From a virus, in IMG/VR virus record IMGVR_UViG_3300048436_000028, positions 1 through 45,901 of that record: a stretch of DNA of 45,901 bases; one strand, 5' to 3'. Below, piece after piece: positions 24,705 through 32,457 of the stretch. The stretch's first letter is position 1, and each line of letters starts with the position of its first letter. Made by a program: the position numbers and the translations under genes. The notes beneath the pieces were generated by a model, which was given only the letters and a program-made list of their open reading frames with translations, was not told the DNA's origin and did not search any database.

Positions 24705-25341
24705 TAAATTTCTTTTTGATGAGTATTTGTTGTTTTGTTAACCATTCTTTTTTGTATTCTGTATTCTCAAATAGCTTAGAAAAGCCTGTAATATGCTTTA
24801 GCCTTAACAGCTCCTCTGGTTCCATTCCTAGATGATTGCATATATCAGCGTCTTTCCATCCCTGTTCAAGCATAGAAAACACCATAGAGGCCATACCATC
24901 GACACTATGAGAACCTCTAGCCCTGTTATGCCTTACTGTAGCCGCCATTCTTTCATTAATATCTTTTTCTATTACAACAATTGGTAATCTGCCATGATTT
25001 CTGTCTGATATATCTTTATTGCTTTTGCAGGTAAAATATCTATGAAACCCATCAACTATAATATATTTATCAAGTTCTTCATCATATATTGTAACTACTG
25101 GCTGTGTATATCCATCATGTTTGATTGATGTATAGAGAAGCTTCATTTCAGCACCAGCAACACTATTAGGATTATAATCGTTTGCTTGCACCTTTTCTAT
25201 ATCTACCCACATAACCCTATCAACTGGCTGTTGAATTGGAGACATACTATGCAAATCGTCTTTGAGTGCCTCAATATACTCAATCTTTTCTTGAGTTGAT
25301 AAAGCATCTAAGTGGTCACGTATTGCATCATTAACTAACAT
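24685..25341 (-). CDS. IbrB-like ParB/Srx-domain protein
   Basis: This 218-residue protein has a ParB N-terminal-like domain: VDRVMWVDIEKVQANDYNPN, a SIKHDGYTQPVVTIYD strand pair and IIVDGFHRYFTC, with the R of the phosphate-binding motif. The C-terminal half has VRHNRARGSHSVDGMASMVF and a helix-turn-helix-like GWKDADICNHLGMEPEELLR. This composition matches IbrB, which is almost always next to an IbrA-type PAPS-reductase-fold protein, as it is here (overlap 11 bases). ParB/Srx domains bind CTP or ATP and some have nuclease or kinase activity. Confidence 0.87.
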   Translation of the reverse strand: MLVNDAIRDHLDALSTQEKIEYIEALKDDLHSMSPIQQPVDRVMWVDIEKVQANDYNPNSVAGAEMKLLYTSIKHDGYTQPVVTIYDEELDKYIIVDGFHRYFTCKSNKDISDRNHGRLPIVVIEKDINERMAATVRHNRARGSHSVDGMASMVFSMLEQGWKDADICNHLGMEPEELLRLKHITGFSKLFENTEYKKEWLTKQQILIKKKFNDEEKV

Positions 25342-26497
25342 TTACTGGTATCCAATCTTTATGTTCTGATTTGTTTACAAAATCCATGTCGCCGCGCTTC
25401 CATCTTCTATATGTAATAGCAAATGGGTTTTGTTCAAAATTACTTACCTTAGTAAAATCTATATCTTGAGCGAGAATAGTAGTAACATGAACCTTATGGA
25501 GCTTACTCATATCCTTTAACATAGAATATTTATCATCCATCTGTGCAAATTTTTTACGCATTGCCTCTTGATAAGCTGGGTCAGTAACTAGATTTACAAG
25601 TAAATGATCTCTATATTCGCGCCAATCTTTAAACATATACGGCAAACTCTTAGCTTGGAACATATCAGCCTTAGTCATATGTCTTGCTTGGTTTACTCCA
25701 TCTAAACGCTTAACAAGTTTATTCCATGTGTCACGCTCAATCTCTTGAAGATAAAACAACTGATGGACTGCTGTCTCATGGTGAAGGTTAGAAACGCGCA
25801 TCTTTGTCGGGCTTACTCCATATTGATAAAAATAATCATATGCCTTTGCATATTGCCAGTTATGATCAAATATACTTTTCCATATATCAGTATATGACCA
25901 ATCATAGAGGGGGTAAAAATTATAATGATTTTCTTTTTTATTAACTTTTTTGCCCCATGTAATCCATTTATATGTAGCCGCTGTAGTTAAGCCAGCTAGT
26001 CGGGCTGGGCTTTCTTCTGCCCTTACTCCAGCTAAAACAGCCATTGGGGTATCAGGCCAATGATGTTTCATTATTGCTGGGAACATCTCATAAAATCTGT
26101 CTTTACCGTATATATTTTCTGTGATTGCAAAATCTTCTTTAGGTCGCATCCAGTTTTTATCATCGCCTTCTGTCCAGCAATGCAAATAATGCTGTTCATT
26201 TGATGTTGAGTTTGTCATTTTTATTGGAATTTGAAACCACCAAGGCTCAACCCTTGGGTCAAGCATAACTTTTCTTACATAATCAACTACGTTTTGCCAC
26301 TCCGCTTCTTGGTCTAAAAACATAACCTTTAGGGGTAAACGTCCTTTTTCTTCTGCAATTTTTAATGCAAGATTTAGCGTTACTGTGCTATCCTTTCCAC
26401 CAGAGAAAGAAACAACTACTTCATCAAATTCGTCAAAAATAAATCTTATACGATCTAAAGCCGCATCAAAAACATTATTGTTAGTGTGTATTTTCAT
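25331..26497 (-). CDS. IbrA-like PAPS-reductase-fold ATP pyrophosphatase (DUF3440 type)
   Basis: This 388-residue protein has an ATP-PPi loop SGGKDST at residues 32-38 in VVVSFSGGKDSTVTLNLALK. It then has LKVMFLDQEAEWQNVVDYVR, AVLAGVRAEESPARLAG and YPLYDWSYTDIWKSIFDHNW. The C-terminal half resembles the DUF3440 part of IbrA. Such proteins activate a substrate by adenylation and may transfer sulfur, as DndC does in DNA phosphorothioation; in phages the substrate is unknown. No DndD, DndE or cysteine desulfurase is here, so phosphorothioation is not supported. It overlaps both neighbours by 4-11 bases. Confidence 0.9.
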   Translation of the reverse strand: MKIHTNNNVFDAALDRIRFIFDEFDEVVVSFSGGKDSTVTLNLALKIAEEKGRLPLKVMFLDQEAEWQNVVDYVRKVMLDPRVEPWWFQIPIKMTNSTSNEQHYLHCWTEGDDKNWMRPKEDFAITENIYGKDRFYEMFPAIMKHHWPDTPMAVLAGVRAEESPARLAGLTTAATYKWITWGKKVNKKENHYNFYPLYDWSYTDIWKSIFDHNWQYAKAYDYFYQYGVSPTKMRVSNLHHETAVHQLFYLQEIERDTWNKLVKRLDGVNQARHMTKADMFQAKSLPYMFKDWREYRDHLLVNLVTDPAYQEAMRKKFAQMDDKYSMLKDMSKLHKVHVTTILAQDIDFTKVSNFEQNPFAITYRRWKRGDMDFVNKSEHKDWIPVNVS

Positions 26498-27027
26498 TCT
26501 GTATTGCCAGTAATAAAATCAGCTTTCATTCCCCATTCAATACAAGTGCTTATTGCTTTATGTGCATCCCACATTTCCCAACTATCAATTGAAATAGATA
26601 CATTCCATGCATCATGTTTATGCTTTTGAAAAACTTGATGTGGCGAATGAGTGTCTAAAATATAAAAAAGACCTCGTTCAAGCATTAATTCTTCTTTATC
26701 TACACCCCTGACGAAAATTCCATGATCTACTCTAATTTTTAATTGGTGTGAATATCTTGGATATTTAGGGTCTATATGTAGAGGTGTTCCATTTCTAACT
26801 GCAATCCAATGTGGGTCGTCAATTAATATTGTTTTTCCATTTTCATCAACAGAGCGACCCCATGTCTTTAATCTTTTTGCTTTTGTAAATTCAGTAACTC
26901 CAAAAGCTTTTCTAAGTTGCATTTCATTAGGACTTGCAATCTGTCTCGGTAAGTCAACCATTGTGTGATAAACTGCTGGATTAGTTCTTTGGTCATTTTT
27001 TAGTTCAATATCCCATTTTACATCCAT
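26494..27027 (-). CDS. Cupin / 2-oxoglutarate dioxygenase-like protein
   Basis: This 177-residue protein has a possible metal site on a double-stranded beta-helix fold: H84-x-D86 in TPLHIDPKYPRYSHQLKIRV and a later histidine (127 or 130) in YILDTHSPHQVF. The spacing fits Fe(II)-dependent oxygenases or cupins. Assignment by motif only; the co-substrate arginine is not obvious. It overlaps the IbrA-like gene by 4 bases and abuts the glycosyltransferase-like gene, so it likely acts in the same pathway. Confidence 0.6.
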   Translation of the reverse strand: MDVKWDIELKNDQRTNPAVYHTMVDLPRQIASPNEMQLRKAFGVTEFTKAKRLKTWGRSVDENGKTILIDDPHWIAVRNGTPLHIDPKYPRYSHQLKIRVDHGIFVRGVDKEELMLERGLFYILDTHSPHQVFQKHKHDAWNVSISIDSWEMWDAHKAISTCIEWGMKADFITGNTE

Positions 27028-27581
27028 TATTCTACTCCATCTTGAAATGTTAAAGATTGTCTTTTTGATGATCTTCTAGGGTCAATCATGCTTTTTGCTA
27101 CCCTATGGTCAACCAATGAAGGCACACTAATCCAATACTTTTCTTTACGTTCTTTTAAAAACTCCTGCATCATAAGGTCATAACCCATTGGGTCGTCAAT
27201 TTTTTTATCCCATCTTTCCCAATAATCTGCGATCAAATTAGAATAATATGGTGGATTATAATGGCACTGGTTCATCATAAACTTTCCGTCCCATCTACTA
27301 CCAATTCTTATATCGTCTTTTCTCATTGAAAAAAATTGTATTAAACTAAACGGCTTTTGAGTGATAACTTTGTTTGCTTTTTTTACAAAATCTCTTGTTA
27401 AAATTATGTCTTCTTCCATATGAATACATGGTTCATCACCAGCCATTCTCATACCTTTAATAAAAGTATGCATAGCATCTTGCTTTTCATCAAAACACCA
27501 TTCAGCTTGCGGTAAGTGTTTTTTTAAATAATCAATAAATTCGCCACGCTCTTTAACAGCTCGTATTAATATTTTGACCAT
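27027..27581 (-). CDS. GT-A-type glycosyltransferase-like protein
   Basis: This 184-residue protein has an acidic metal-binding-like motif, HMEEDIILTRDF (E56 E57 D58), after an N-terminal Rossmann-like start. Later parts are FSLIQFFSMRKDDIRIGSRW, a YYSNLIADYWERWD segment and a C-terminal WISVPSLVDHRVAKSMIDP. The EDD-like motif followed by a P-S-L-V-x-H element is typical of short glycosyltransferases related to GT25/GT2. It could glycosylate a modified base or a small molecule made by the neighbours, or a virion protein. It overlaps the genes on both sides. Confidence 0.65.
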   Translation of the reverse strand: MVKILIRAVKERGEFIDYLKKHLPQAEWCFDEKQDAMHTFIKGMRMAGDEPCIHMEEDIILTRDFVKKANKVITQKPFSLIQFFSMRKDDIRIGSRWDGKFMMNQCHYNPPYYSNLIADYWERWDKKIDDPMGYDLMMQEFLKERKEKYWISVPSLVDHRVAKSMIDPRRSSKRQSLTFQDGVE

Positions 27582-27877
27582 ATTGGCACTCTTATTCTTT
27601 CGCGTTCTCTGTTGATAATAGCCGCGTCTTCTGGCTTCTTATCCATTATCCAGTATCGCCAGCCCTGATAGTAATAATAATTTCTTGGCTCTGTTTGATT
27701 TTTAAAAAATATTTGCGGCAAACCATGTTCAAATATATAAGTAGCAGTCCAAATAAATTCGTCGTGATCGTCCCATTTTTTTCCTACAGTGTAATAATGT
27801 GGTATATGTGGCATAGTTTTTGCATAAACGAATTTAGCTTTTCTTAAGTTGCTACAAGCCCTTAATACATCACCCAT
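27566..27877 (-). CDS. Unknown protein in the modification-like operon
   Basis: This is a 103-residue protein. I placed the start at ATG 27877 (AGGAAATTAAG upstream) rather than 27958, because the longer frame would overlap the ParB gene by 80 bases. It is aromatic-rich: HIPHYYTVGKKWDDHDEFIW, TATYIFEHGLPQIFFKN, YYYYQGWRYWIMDKKPEDAA. No motif is recognised. The overlap with the glycosyltransferase-like gene suggests joint expression. Confidence 0.6.
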   Translation of the reverse strand: MGDVLRACSNLRKAKFVYAKTMPHIPHYYTVGKKWDDHDEFIWTATYIFEHGLPQIFFKNQTEPRNYYYYQGWRYWIMDKKPEDAAIINRERERIRVPIWSKY

Positions 27878-27878
27878 C

Positions 27879-28454
27879 TTAATTTCCTGTAAATACAAAT
27901 GTTTCAGCGCAATGGGGGCATATAACCTCTGTTCCTTCTTTTCCCTGTATTCTATCATTCATATCTTTGTCCATTTTTTCACCAGCTTTGATCATATTAT
28001 CTTCGTTGATTTCAGATGCATCAAATTTTGGCTCTAATACTGGGTTATAATTAAAAGCTGATAAATCTATATCTACCCCCATAAGCCCTAGATCAAAACC
28101 TTCATTACTCATTTCTTTAAGTTGACTAAAATACAATCCTGTGTCCCATTCGCCATTTTCAGCAAGTTTATTATCAGCAATTACATATGCTTTTTTCTGT
28201 TGTTCAGTCCATCCTGTAGCTGTCATGCAGGGAACTTCCTCAAGATTTAACTCTTTAGCGGCAAATAATCGACCATGACCTGCAAGAACCTGGTCATTCT
28301 CGTCAATGAGAATAGGCATAGTCCAACCCCATTCCCTAATACTATCGGAGAGTTGTTTTATTTGGCTGTCTGGATGAATTTTTGGATTTCTGTCGTAAGG
28401 AATAAGCTCACTTACAAGTCTTTTATTTACATTATCAGCCGCCCAATTAGACAT
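27879..28454 (-). CDS. ParB/Srx-domain protein with C-terminal CxxC
   Basis: This 191-residue protein has the ParB N-terminal-like pattern common at the start of phage DNA methyltransferases: ELIPYDRNPKIHPDSQIKQL, SIREWGWTMPILIDENDQVL, AGHGRLFAAKELNLEEVPCM, then KKAYVIADNKLAENGEWD. The methyltransferase part that usually follows is absent; the C-terminus instead carries CPHCAETFVF, half a zinc ribbon. GGGAG precedes the ATG. It is the first gene after the terminator at 28538-28568 and a possible promoter, so it may lead the operon that runs through terminase to portal. Confidence 0.87.
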   Translation of the reverse strand: MSNWAADNVNKRLVSELIPYDRNPKIHPDSQIKQLSDSIREWGWTMPILIDENDQVLAGHGRLFAAKELNLEEVPCMTATGWTEQQKKAYVIADNKLAENGEWDTGLYFSQLKEMSNEGFDLGLMGVDIDLSAFNYNPVLEPKFDASEINEDNMIKAGEKMDKDMNDRIQGKEGTEVICPHCAETFVFTGN

Positions 28455-28489
28455 TTATAACTCCCATATTTTAACACATTGTTTATTAT

Positions 28490-28518
28490 TTTATAAATTA
28501 TGTTACAAAGATAAGCAA
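28490..28518 (-). promoter_or_regulatory. Possible promoter for the ParB-to-portal operon
   Basis: On the minus strand TTGCTT, 17 bases, TATAAA lies 36 bases before the ParB ATG and directly after the terminator at 28538-28568. The -35 box is weak (4 of 6). The position, between a terminator and a large operon, is the main support. Confidence 0.4.
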
Positions 28519-28537
28519 TAAAGATATTGTTTTTAAA

Positions 28538-28568
28538 CCCCCCTCATGGATAAGGGAATGAAGGGGGG
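28538..28568 (-). terminator. Terminator after the replication genes
   Basis: On the minus strand CCCCCC-T-TCAT, loop TCCCTTATCC, ATGA-GGGGGG then TTTAAAAAC. The stem has ten pairs with one bulged T. It ends the initiator/28611-29012 transcript and separates it from the ParB operon. The rest of 28455-28610 has no gene. Confidence 0.65.
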
Positions 28569-28610
28569 AACATGGGAGGATGTTCTAAGGTTTATAAGCC
28601 CTAGTGAATA

Positions 28611-29012
28611 CTACCATATTTTTCTAAATTTTGACATTATTTCTTCTGCTGTTTTTTTTCTCTGTTCAGCATCAGGATTTTTTCTACTTTTGGACTCTAT
28701 CTGCCTCTTAGGTGTTGTAAGCAATTTGTGCTTTCTGTTAGCTAAAATAATTTTTAGAATAAGACCTTCATGTGGTCTTCTGTTTGGATAATCAATAAGA
28801 TATTGCATACAAGCTTTTGTAATTTCTTCTTGCGTATAATCTTGCAACATATCCATCCAACCCATTAGAATATCTCGTTTGACATATTCATCTTGTGGAA
28901 CTTCATAATATCTACTCATAAGTCCCTGTGCCTTGATTGCTATGCAAGCCCTGTGCTTACTAAGCTGATCATTGTCCAATATCTTTGATTGCATTGCTGG
29001 TAATTTATTCAT
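28611..29012 (-). CDS. Replication-associated protein (possible helicase loader)
   Basis: This 133-residue protein starts 8 bases within the end of the initiator gene. It is helical and charged: QGLMSRYYEVPQDEYVKRDI, then DYTQEEITKACMQYLIDYPN, RRPHEGLILKIILANRKHK, and a basic C-terminal tail. The position immediately after an O-like initiator is where P-like or other helicase loaders lie, and the EEITKACMQYLxxxxxRRP pattern is seen in such phage proteins. No ATPase motif is present. Function is inferred from position. Confidence 0.6.
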   Translation of the reverse strand: MNKLPAMQSKILDNDQLSKHRACIAIKAQGLMSRYYEVPQDEYVKRDILMGWMDMLQDYTQEEITKACMQYLIDYPNRRPHEGLILKIILANRKHKLLTTPKRQIESKSRKNPDAEQRKKTAEEIMSKFRKIW

Positions 29013-29688
29013 CTGATGTAATCCTAACTCTTGCTAGATCATTGACCATATCCCTAAAGAGGTGATCTATTCCATGCTCTTGTTTTTCTAATTCATCGTC
29101 CCATCTTCCCTGATTAAGCCAAGTTGCAGGGTGTGGTATGAATTTTTTCTCCTTATGAGATACACTATCAGCATATGGTTTTACCGCATCAAGTATTCTA
29201 TCTACACCAATAGCGTGTGATGCTTTTGCAAAAGCTTTTTCAGCATTAGCCCTACCAACCTTTCTGGGATAGATTGACCAGAAATTATCAAAGCCAATAG
29301 AATTTGATCTTAATATAGGTTTATTTACATGATTATTGATTACATGGTTATTGGTGTCTAAATTCTGGATGGGGGCTAGTCCAGATTTTGCACCCCCTGC
29401 ATCTATATTCTGTACCCCATTATCAATATTGAGGTAATATTCATTAGATGTTTGCTGTCCATCTTCTCTGCATCTGCCCTTGCGTTCTATCAATCCCTTT
29501 TTTTCTAAGACAGTAAGGTGTGCAAATATTGAGCTTCTCGACATATTGCAATCTTTAGACATTCTCTTAATGCTGGGGAAACATCCCAAGTCTGGATTAT
29601 GTCTATCGGATAGCATCAATAATACAATTTTTTGTGATGGTGTTAAATCGGGCTGATGCAATGCCCATACAACCGCTTTCATGCTCAT
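29005..29688 (-). CDS. Replication initiator-like winged-helix protein
   Basis: This 227-residue protein has an N-terminal helix-turn-helix of HTH_36 type: ALHQPDLTPSQKIVLLMLSD, CFPSIKRMSKDCNMSRSSIF, LTVLEKKGLIERKGR. The C-terminal half has FDNFWSIYPRKVGRANAEKA and ATWLNQGRWDDE, which is typical of lambda O-like and DnaD-like phage replication proteins. It probably binds the origin and brings host helicase. The origin itself may lie inside or near this gene; I saw no clear iteron array. A promoter is at 29735-29763. Confidence 0.8.
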   Translation of the reverse strand: MSMKAVVWALHQPDLTPSQKIVLLMLSDRHNPDLGCFPSIKRMSKDCNMSRSSIFAHLTVLEKKGLIERKGRCREDGQQTSNEYYLNIDNGVQNIDAGGAKSGLAPIQNLDTNNHVINNHVNKPILRSNSIGFDNFWSIYPRKVGRANAEKAFAKASHAIGVDRILDAVKPYADSVSHKEKKFIPHPATWLNQGRWDDELEKQEHGIDHLFRDMVNDLARVRITSDE

Positions 29689-29734
29689 AGTTTAGGTGTC
29701 CTTTCTCTTGTCCTATAATCTATTTATAGAATTT

Positions 29735-29763
29735 TATACAAATATCAACTTTTTTCTTGTCAA
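29735..29763 (-). promoter_or_regulatory. Promoter of the replication genes
   Basis: On the minus strand TTGACA (29763-29758), 17 bases, TGTATA (29740-29735) followed by AAAT. It lies 47 bases before the initiator ATG. A perfect -35 with an acceptable -10. The leader then carries GGACAAGAGAAAGGACA, similar to ribosome-site leaders of the other early genes. Confidence 0.7.
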
Positions 29764-29824
29764 TTGAAAATCATCGTGTATAACTAAATGCAATTGGGGT
29801 TTACTGCTCGTACACACCAAACTT

Positions 29825-29867
29825 AAACCCCGCACTGAGTCTCTTGTCCTTTCGCAGTGTGGGGTTT
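29825..29867. terminator. Hairpin at the end of the small regulator gene
   Basis: AAACCCCGCACTG (29825-29837) pairs with CAGTGTGGGGTTT (29855-29867), a 13-pair stem with one G-T, loop of 17. It has T-rich sequence on both sides (GGGGTTTTATTTATTTT on the plus strand, GGGGTTTAAGTTT on the minus), so it could act in both directions. It closes the regulator gene on the minus strand and insulates the replication promoter. Confidence 0.65.
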
Positions 29868-30049
29868 TATTTATTTTCATCAAAATATTCAGATAATTTT
29901 TCTAATGTAGATAGTGAAGGCTTTCCGTCATTTTTTCTTATTCTGGATAAAGACATATAAGTTAATCCGCATTTATCTGCAACATATGCTAATCTTCTAT
30001 CAATTAGCTTGTCTCTGACTTCTTCACTTGTAAGTAATTTGGCTTTCAT
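29867..30049 (-). CDS. Small Cro/CI-type helix-turn-helix regulator
   Basis: This is a 60-residue protein. I chose the ATG at 30049 because TTGGAGAG lies just upstream; the frame is open to 30208 but the extra residues look non-coding. It contains LAYVADKCGLTYMSLSRIRK then KPSLSTLEKLSEYF, a classic XRE-type helix-turn-helix covering the whole protein. It diverges from the plus-strand early genes, the layout of a Cro- or repressor-type switch. It is most likely a transcription regulator of one or both directions. Confidence 0.8.
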   Translation of the reverse strand: MKAKLLTSEEVRDKLIDRRLAYVADKCGLTYMSLSRIRKNDGKPSLSTLEKLSEYFDENK

Positions 30050-30083
30050 TTTTCTCTCCAATGTTAAATAATTTATTTTATTC

Positions 30084-30127
30084 TTTACATTAATTAAACT
30101 AATCATTAATAATTGTAAACATATAAT
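30084..30127 (+). promoter_or_regulatory. Divergent early control region
   Basis: Between the regulator (minus) and the first plus-strand gene are 96 AT-rich bases. TTTACA (30084-30089) and TGTAAA (30114-30119) form an inverted pair centred near 30101, and TATAAT (30122-30127) follows, 18 bases before the ATG. A good -35 for this -10 is lacking, as expected for an activated or regulated promoter. It is a candidate operator for the adjacent helix-turn-helix protein. Confidence 0.4.
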
Positions 30128-30145
30128 ATGGACAGGAGCTAAAAT

Positions 30146-30364
30146 ATGAAAAAGAACCCACCTATCAGATTTGTAAAATCTCAAATACTTAATGGGATAG
30201 TAAATCATAATACAGACTTATTAGAACTAGAGATGTCTGGTAAAATTAGTCATTCGGAATTTCTTGCACAAAGTTTTCCAGCTAGCGCAATGCAAACAAT
30301 AGATAGTGCAATTGCAACTGCTATTGATCTATTTAACACAAAGGAACTCGCAAATGAGAATTGA
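30146..30364 (+). CDS. Small early protein, unknown function
   Basis: This 72-residue protein is the first plus-strand gene after the regulator, with CAGGAG upstream. It begins MKKNPPIRFVKSQILNGIVN and ends IDLFNTKELANEN; mostly helical and soluble. Its end overlaps the start of the Gp157-like gene by 11 bases. No family is recognised. Confidence 0.6.
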   Translation: MKKNPPIRFVKSQILNGIVNHNTDLLELEMSGKISHSEFLAQSFPASAMQTIDSAIATAIDLFNTKELANEN

Positions 30365-30836
30365 CTCTGCAATGATTACCGCGATTGCCGAAGAACTTGA
30401 GCCATATCGTGACGACCAAGATGCTTTCTGGACAACTCTGGACGGTGAAACAGATGTTCTTGATCTAGTAACATCTATATTATTAAAAATTTCAGAGGCA
30501 GAAGCATGGTCAAATTCATGTGCGGATGTTTCTAAAAGATATGCAGAACGCAAATCAGGTCATGATGCAAGAAAGCAAAAGCTTACAAAAATGCTTAAGA
30601 CCATTATGCTTTGTGCAAATCAAACTAAAATCCCACACGCTCTAGCAACCATATCTTTGAGGAAAGGTACTGAAAGCGTAAACATCATTAATCCTAATGA
30701 AATACCAACACAATTAACCAAGGTGTCTATCACACCAGATAAAACAGAAATCAAAAAACAACTCAAAGCGGGTATCAAAATTGATGGGGCTGAATTAGTC
30801 ACTGGTGCTCAAACTATATCAATAAGGACTAAATAA
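30354..30836 (+). CDS. Siphovirus Gp157-like protein
   Basis: This is a 160-residue protein. I used the ATG at 30354 after AAGGA; an upstream ATG at 30306 would overlap the previous gene. It matches the Sipho_Gp157 family: helical first half (ILLKISEAEAWSNSCADVSK, KLTKMLKTIML) then the beta part HALATISLRKGTESVNIINP, and a C-terminal IKKQLKAGIKIDGAELV. The family is tied to phage recombination and resistance functions next to ERF and SSB, as here. Confidence 0.85.
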   Translation: MRIDSAMITAIAEELEPYRDDQDAFWTTLDGETDVLDLVTSILLKISEAEAWSNSCADVSKRYAERKSGHDARKQKLTKMLKTIMLCANQTKIPHALATISLRKGTESVNIINPNEIPTQLTKVSITPDKTEIKKQLKAGIKIDGAELVTGAQTISIRTK

Positions 30837-30837
30837 T

Positions 30838-31500
30838 ATGACAAATGAAATTACAGAATACATAAAGGACAATGATACAGCATATCGAGATGCCCTTGTT
30901 GCATTCGCAAAAGCACAAGCTGAAATGGGTGCGGCTTTTAAAAATTCTAAAAATCCATTCTTAAAAAATAAATATGCTGACTTAACAGCAATACAAAATG
31001 CTGTTTATCCACCATTTCATGCTAATGGTTTTATTATACAGCAATGCCCAGACAGAGATGAACTGGGTACTTATGTTGAAACAATACTTAGGCATACATC
31101 GGGTGGGTCATTTGCTTGCAAAGTTTATTTGGAATATAAAGCAAACGATATGCAATCAATGGGGGGTGCTATCACATATGCGCGCAGATATGGATTATCT
31201 GCCCTTACAGGCGTACCTATTGAAGATGATGATGGGAACATGGCAAATGGTAGAACAGCCCCTGTAGCGCAGAAATCATTACACCGTATCGATACGCCTC
31301 AAAAACACCGCAACGAAACACCAGAACAGCGTGGCATAAAGCTTATGAAGTTTATAGAAACTGCTACAGTTGATACTTTTGATGCTATGTTTGACAAAGC
31401 ATTTAACTTAATAAAAGAAATTGCAGAAACAGATAAAGAATTTTCTAATAAAATATCTACTGCATGGGAAAACAAATCAATTGAACTAGGAATGAACTAA
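30838..31500 (+). CDS. erf: ERF-family single-strand annealing protein
   Basis: This 220-residue protein has the ERF pattern: ALVAFAKAQAEMGAAFKNSK, NPFLKNKYADLTAIQNAVYP, GFIIQQCPDR, and the core SMGGAITYARRYGLSALTGV with PIEDDDGNMA. ERF proteins pair single strands for recombination and circularisation. It precedes SSB and overlaps its start by one base. AAGGA lies upstream. The C-terminal 80 residues are charged and variable as in the family. Confidence 0.93.
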   Translation: MTNEITEYIKDNDTAYRDALVAFAKAQAEMGAAFKNSKNPFLKNKYADLTAIQNAVYPPFHANGFIIQQCPDRDELGTYVETILRHTSGGSFACKVYLEYKANDMQSMGGAITYARRYGLSALTGVPIEDDDGNMANGRTAPVAQKSLHRIDTPQKHRNETPEQRGIKLMKFIETATVDTFDAMFDKAFNLIKEIAETDKEFSNKISTAWENKSIELGMN

Positions 31501-31883
31501 TGAAAAATATTACTATATATGGAAACTGTGCAAAAGATGCTGTTGTAAGAACAACACAAGGTGGCATGGATGTTTGCGGCTTTGACATAGCTGTCAATGA
31601 TAGGAGAACAAAAGAAACATATTGGTTTAGTGTTTCTTATTGGGGGAAAGCTGGAAAAGCGGTTTCTCCATATCTTAGAAAAGGACAGCCTGTCGTAGTT
31701 AATGGTGAATTTTCTTGGCGCGAATACAATGATAAAAAATATTTAGAGGTAAATGCAAATAGCGTTTCACTAGCTGGGAAAGCAACAGGCAATCCACATC
31801 CGACTGCTGAAACTGCTGGTGATTTAAAGCCAACATATCTTGGCACTGAAGATGACGCTTTTGATGATACAATACCGTTTTGA
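31500..31883 (+). CDS. ssb: Single-stranded DNA-binding protein
   Basis: This 127-residue SSB has an OB-fold: MKNITIYGNCAKDAVVRTTQ, VCGFDIAVNDRRTKETYWFS, KAGKAVSPYLRKGQPVVVNG, EYNDKKYLEVNANSVSLAG. The short linker ends in DDAFDDTIPF, the acidic tip that binds host replication and repair partners. It lies after ERF, with which it should work. Confidence 0.95.
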   Translation: MKNITIYGNCAKDAVVRTTQGGMDVCGFDIAVNDRRTKETYWFSVSYWGKAGKAVSPYLRKGQPVVVNGEFSWREYNDKKYLEVNANSVSLAGKATGNPHPTAETAGDLKPTYLGTEDDAFDDTIPF

Positions 31884-32284
31884 GCAATAAACCAAGAATA
31901 TCGGTTAAGCTACAAGATGGACAGTTACTACCCTGTTCCGCATATGATGCGGAGCAGTTAGCATTAGCAACGTATAACGCTGAATTTGATCTGGTATTAA
32001 GATCAAAAAGATCAGAACAACATCATAAGCTATATTGGTCAATTCTTGGCAAAGCCTGTAAAGCGACAGGAAAATGGCCTAACTCTGATAATTTGCACAG
32101 AGAACTTAAAATGGCCTGTGGTTTTTTTCAAACAGTCGTTAGCGAGTTTGGCGGTATTTATTATTTTCCAGACACAATCGCTATGAATAAAATGAACCAA
32201 AAAGAATTTAATGAGTTTTTTGAGTTAGCAATGGAAAAACTTGCTGATGCAATAGGGACAGACCCATTGGAGTTATTGAAATGA
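31880..32284 (+). CDS. DUF1367/NinB-like recombination-region protein
   Basis: This 134-residue protein starts at a TTG overlapping the SSB stop. Its core RSKRSEQHHKLYWSILGKAC, then FFQTVVSEFGGIYYFPDTIA and FNEFFELAMEKLADAIGTDP, matches DUF1367-type phage proteins, relatives of NinB in gene order. The R-x-x-x-x-x-H-K-L-Y pattern is the hallmark. In lambda-type phages such genes sit with recombination functions; the biochemical role is not settled. Confidence 0.75.
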   Translation: MSNKPRISVKLQDGQLLPCSAYDAEQLALATYNAEFDLVLRSKRSEQHHKLYWSILGKACKATGKWPNSDNLHRELKMACGFFQTVVSEFGGIYYFPDTIAMNKMNQKEFNEFFELAMEKLADAIGTDPLELLK

Positions 32285-32457
32285 AAAAGGAATATACCGA
32301 AGAAAAAATAATGATAAGAGCTATGCCATGTCCAAAATGTGGCGCAAAGCCAAGAGAACATTGCAAAAGGCCACCAAGAGAAGATGGTCTAATAAGAAAC
32401 CATAATGATCGTATGCTTTTATGGCATAAGTTTATTAAAGTTACAGAAGAAAAATGA
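32281..32457 (+). CDS. Small zinc-finger protein
   Basis: This 58-residue protein is coupled to the upstream gene by ATGA. It contains AMPCPKCGAKPREHCKRPPR, a CPxCGAxPxxxC zinc-knuckle type seen in many phage and actinobacterial small proteins, then a conserved-looking HNDRMLLWHKFIKVTEE. Probably binds nucleic acid. Too short for most automatic calls but well supported by coupling and motif. Confidence 0.75.
   Translation: MKKEYTEEKIMIRAMPCPKCGAKPREHCKRPPREDGLIRNHNDRMLLWHKFIKVTEEK

Noticed and set aside
25331-26497. DndC / phosphorothioate DNA modification
   Set aside because: The fold fits, but DndA, DndD and DndE are absent and the neighbour is IbrB-like, so the better call is IbrA-like with unknown substrate.
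30050-30208. N-terminal 53 residues of the longer regulator frame
   Set aside because: The stretch overlaps the divergent control region and the next gene's start, and a good ribosome site precedes the internal ATG at 30049.
30329-30553. Minus-strand frame opposite the Gp157-like gene
   Set aside because: No ribosome site; the plus frame has clear family motifs.
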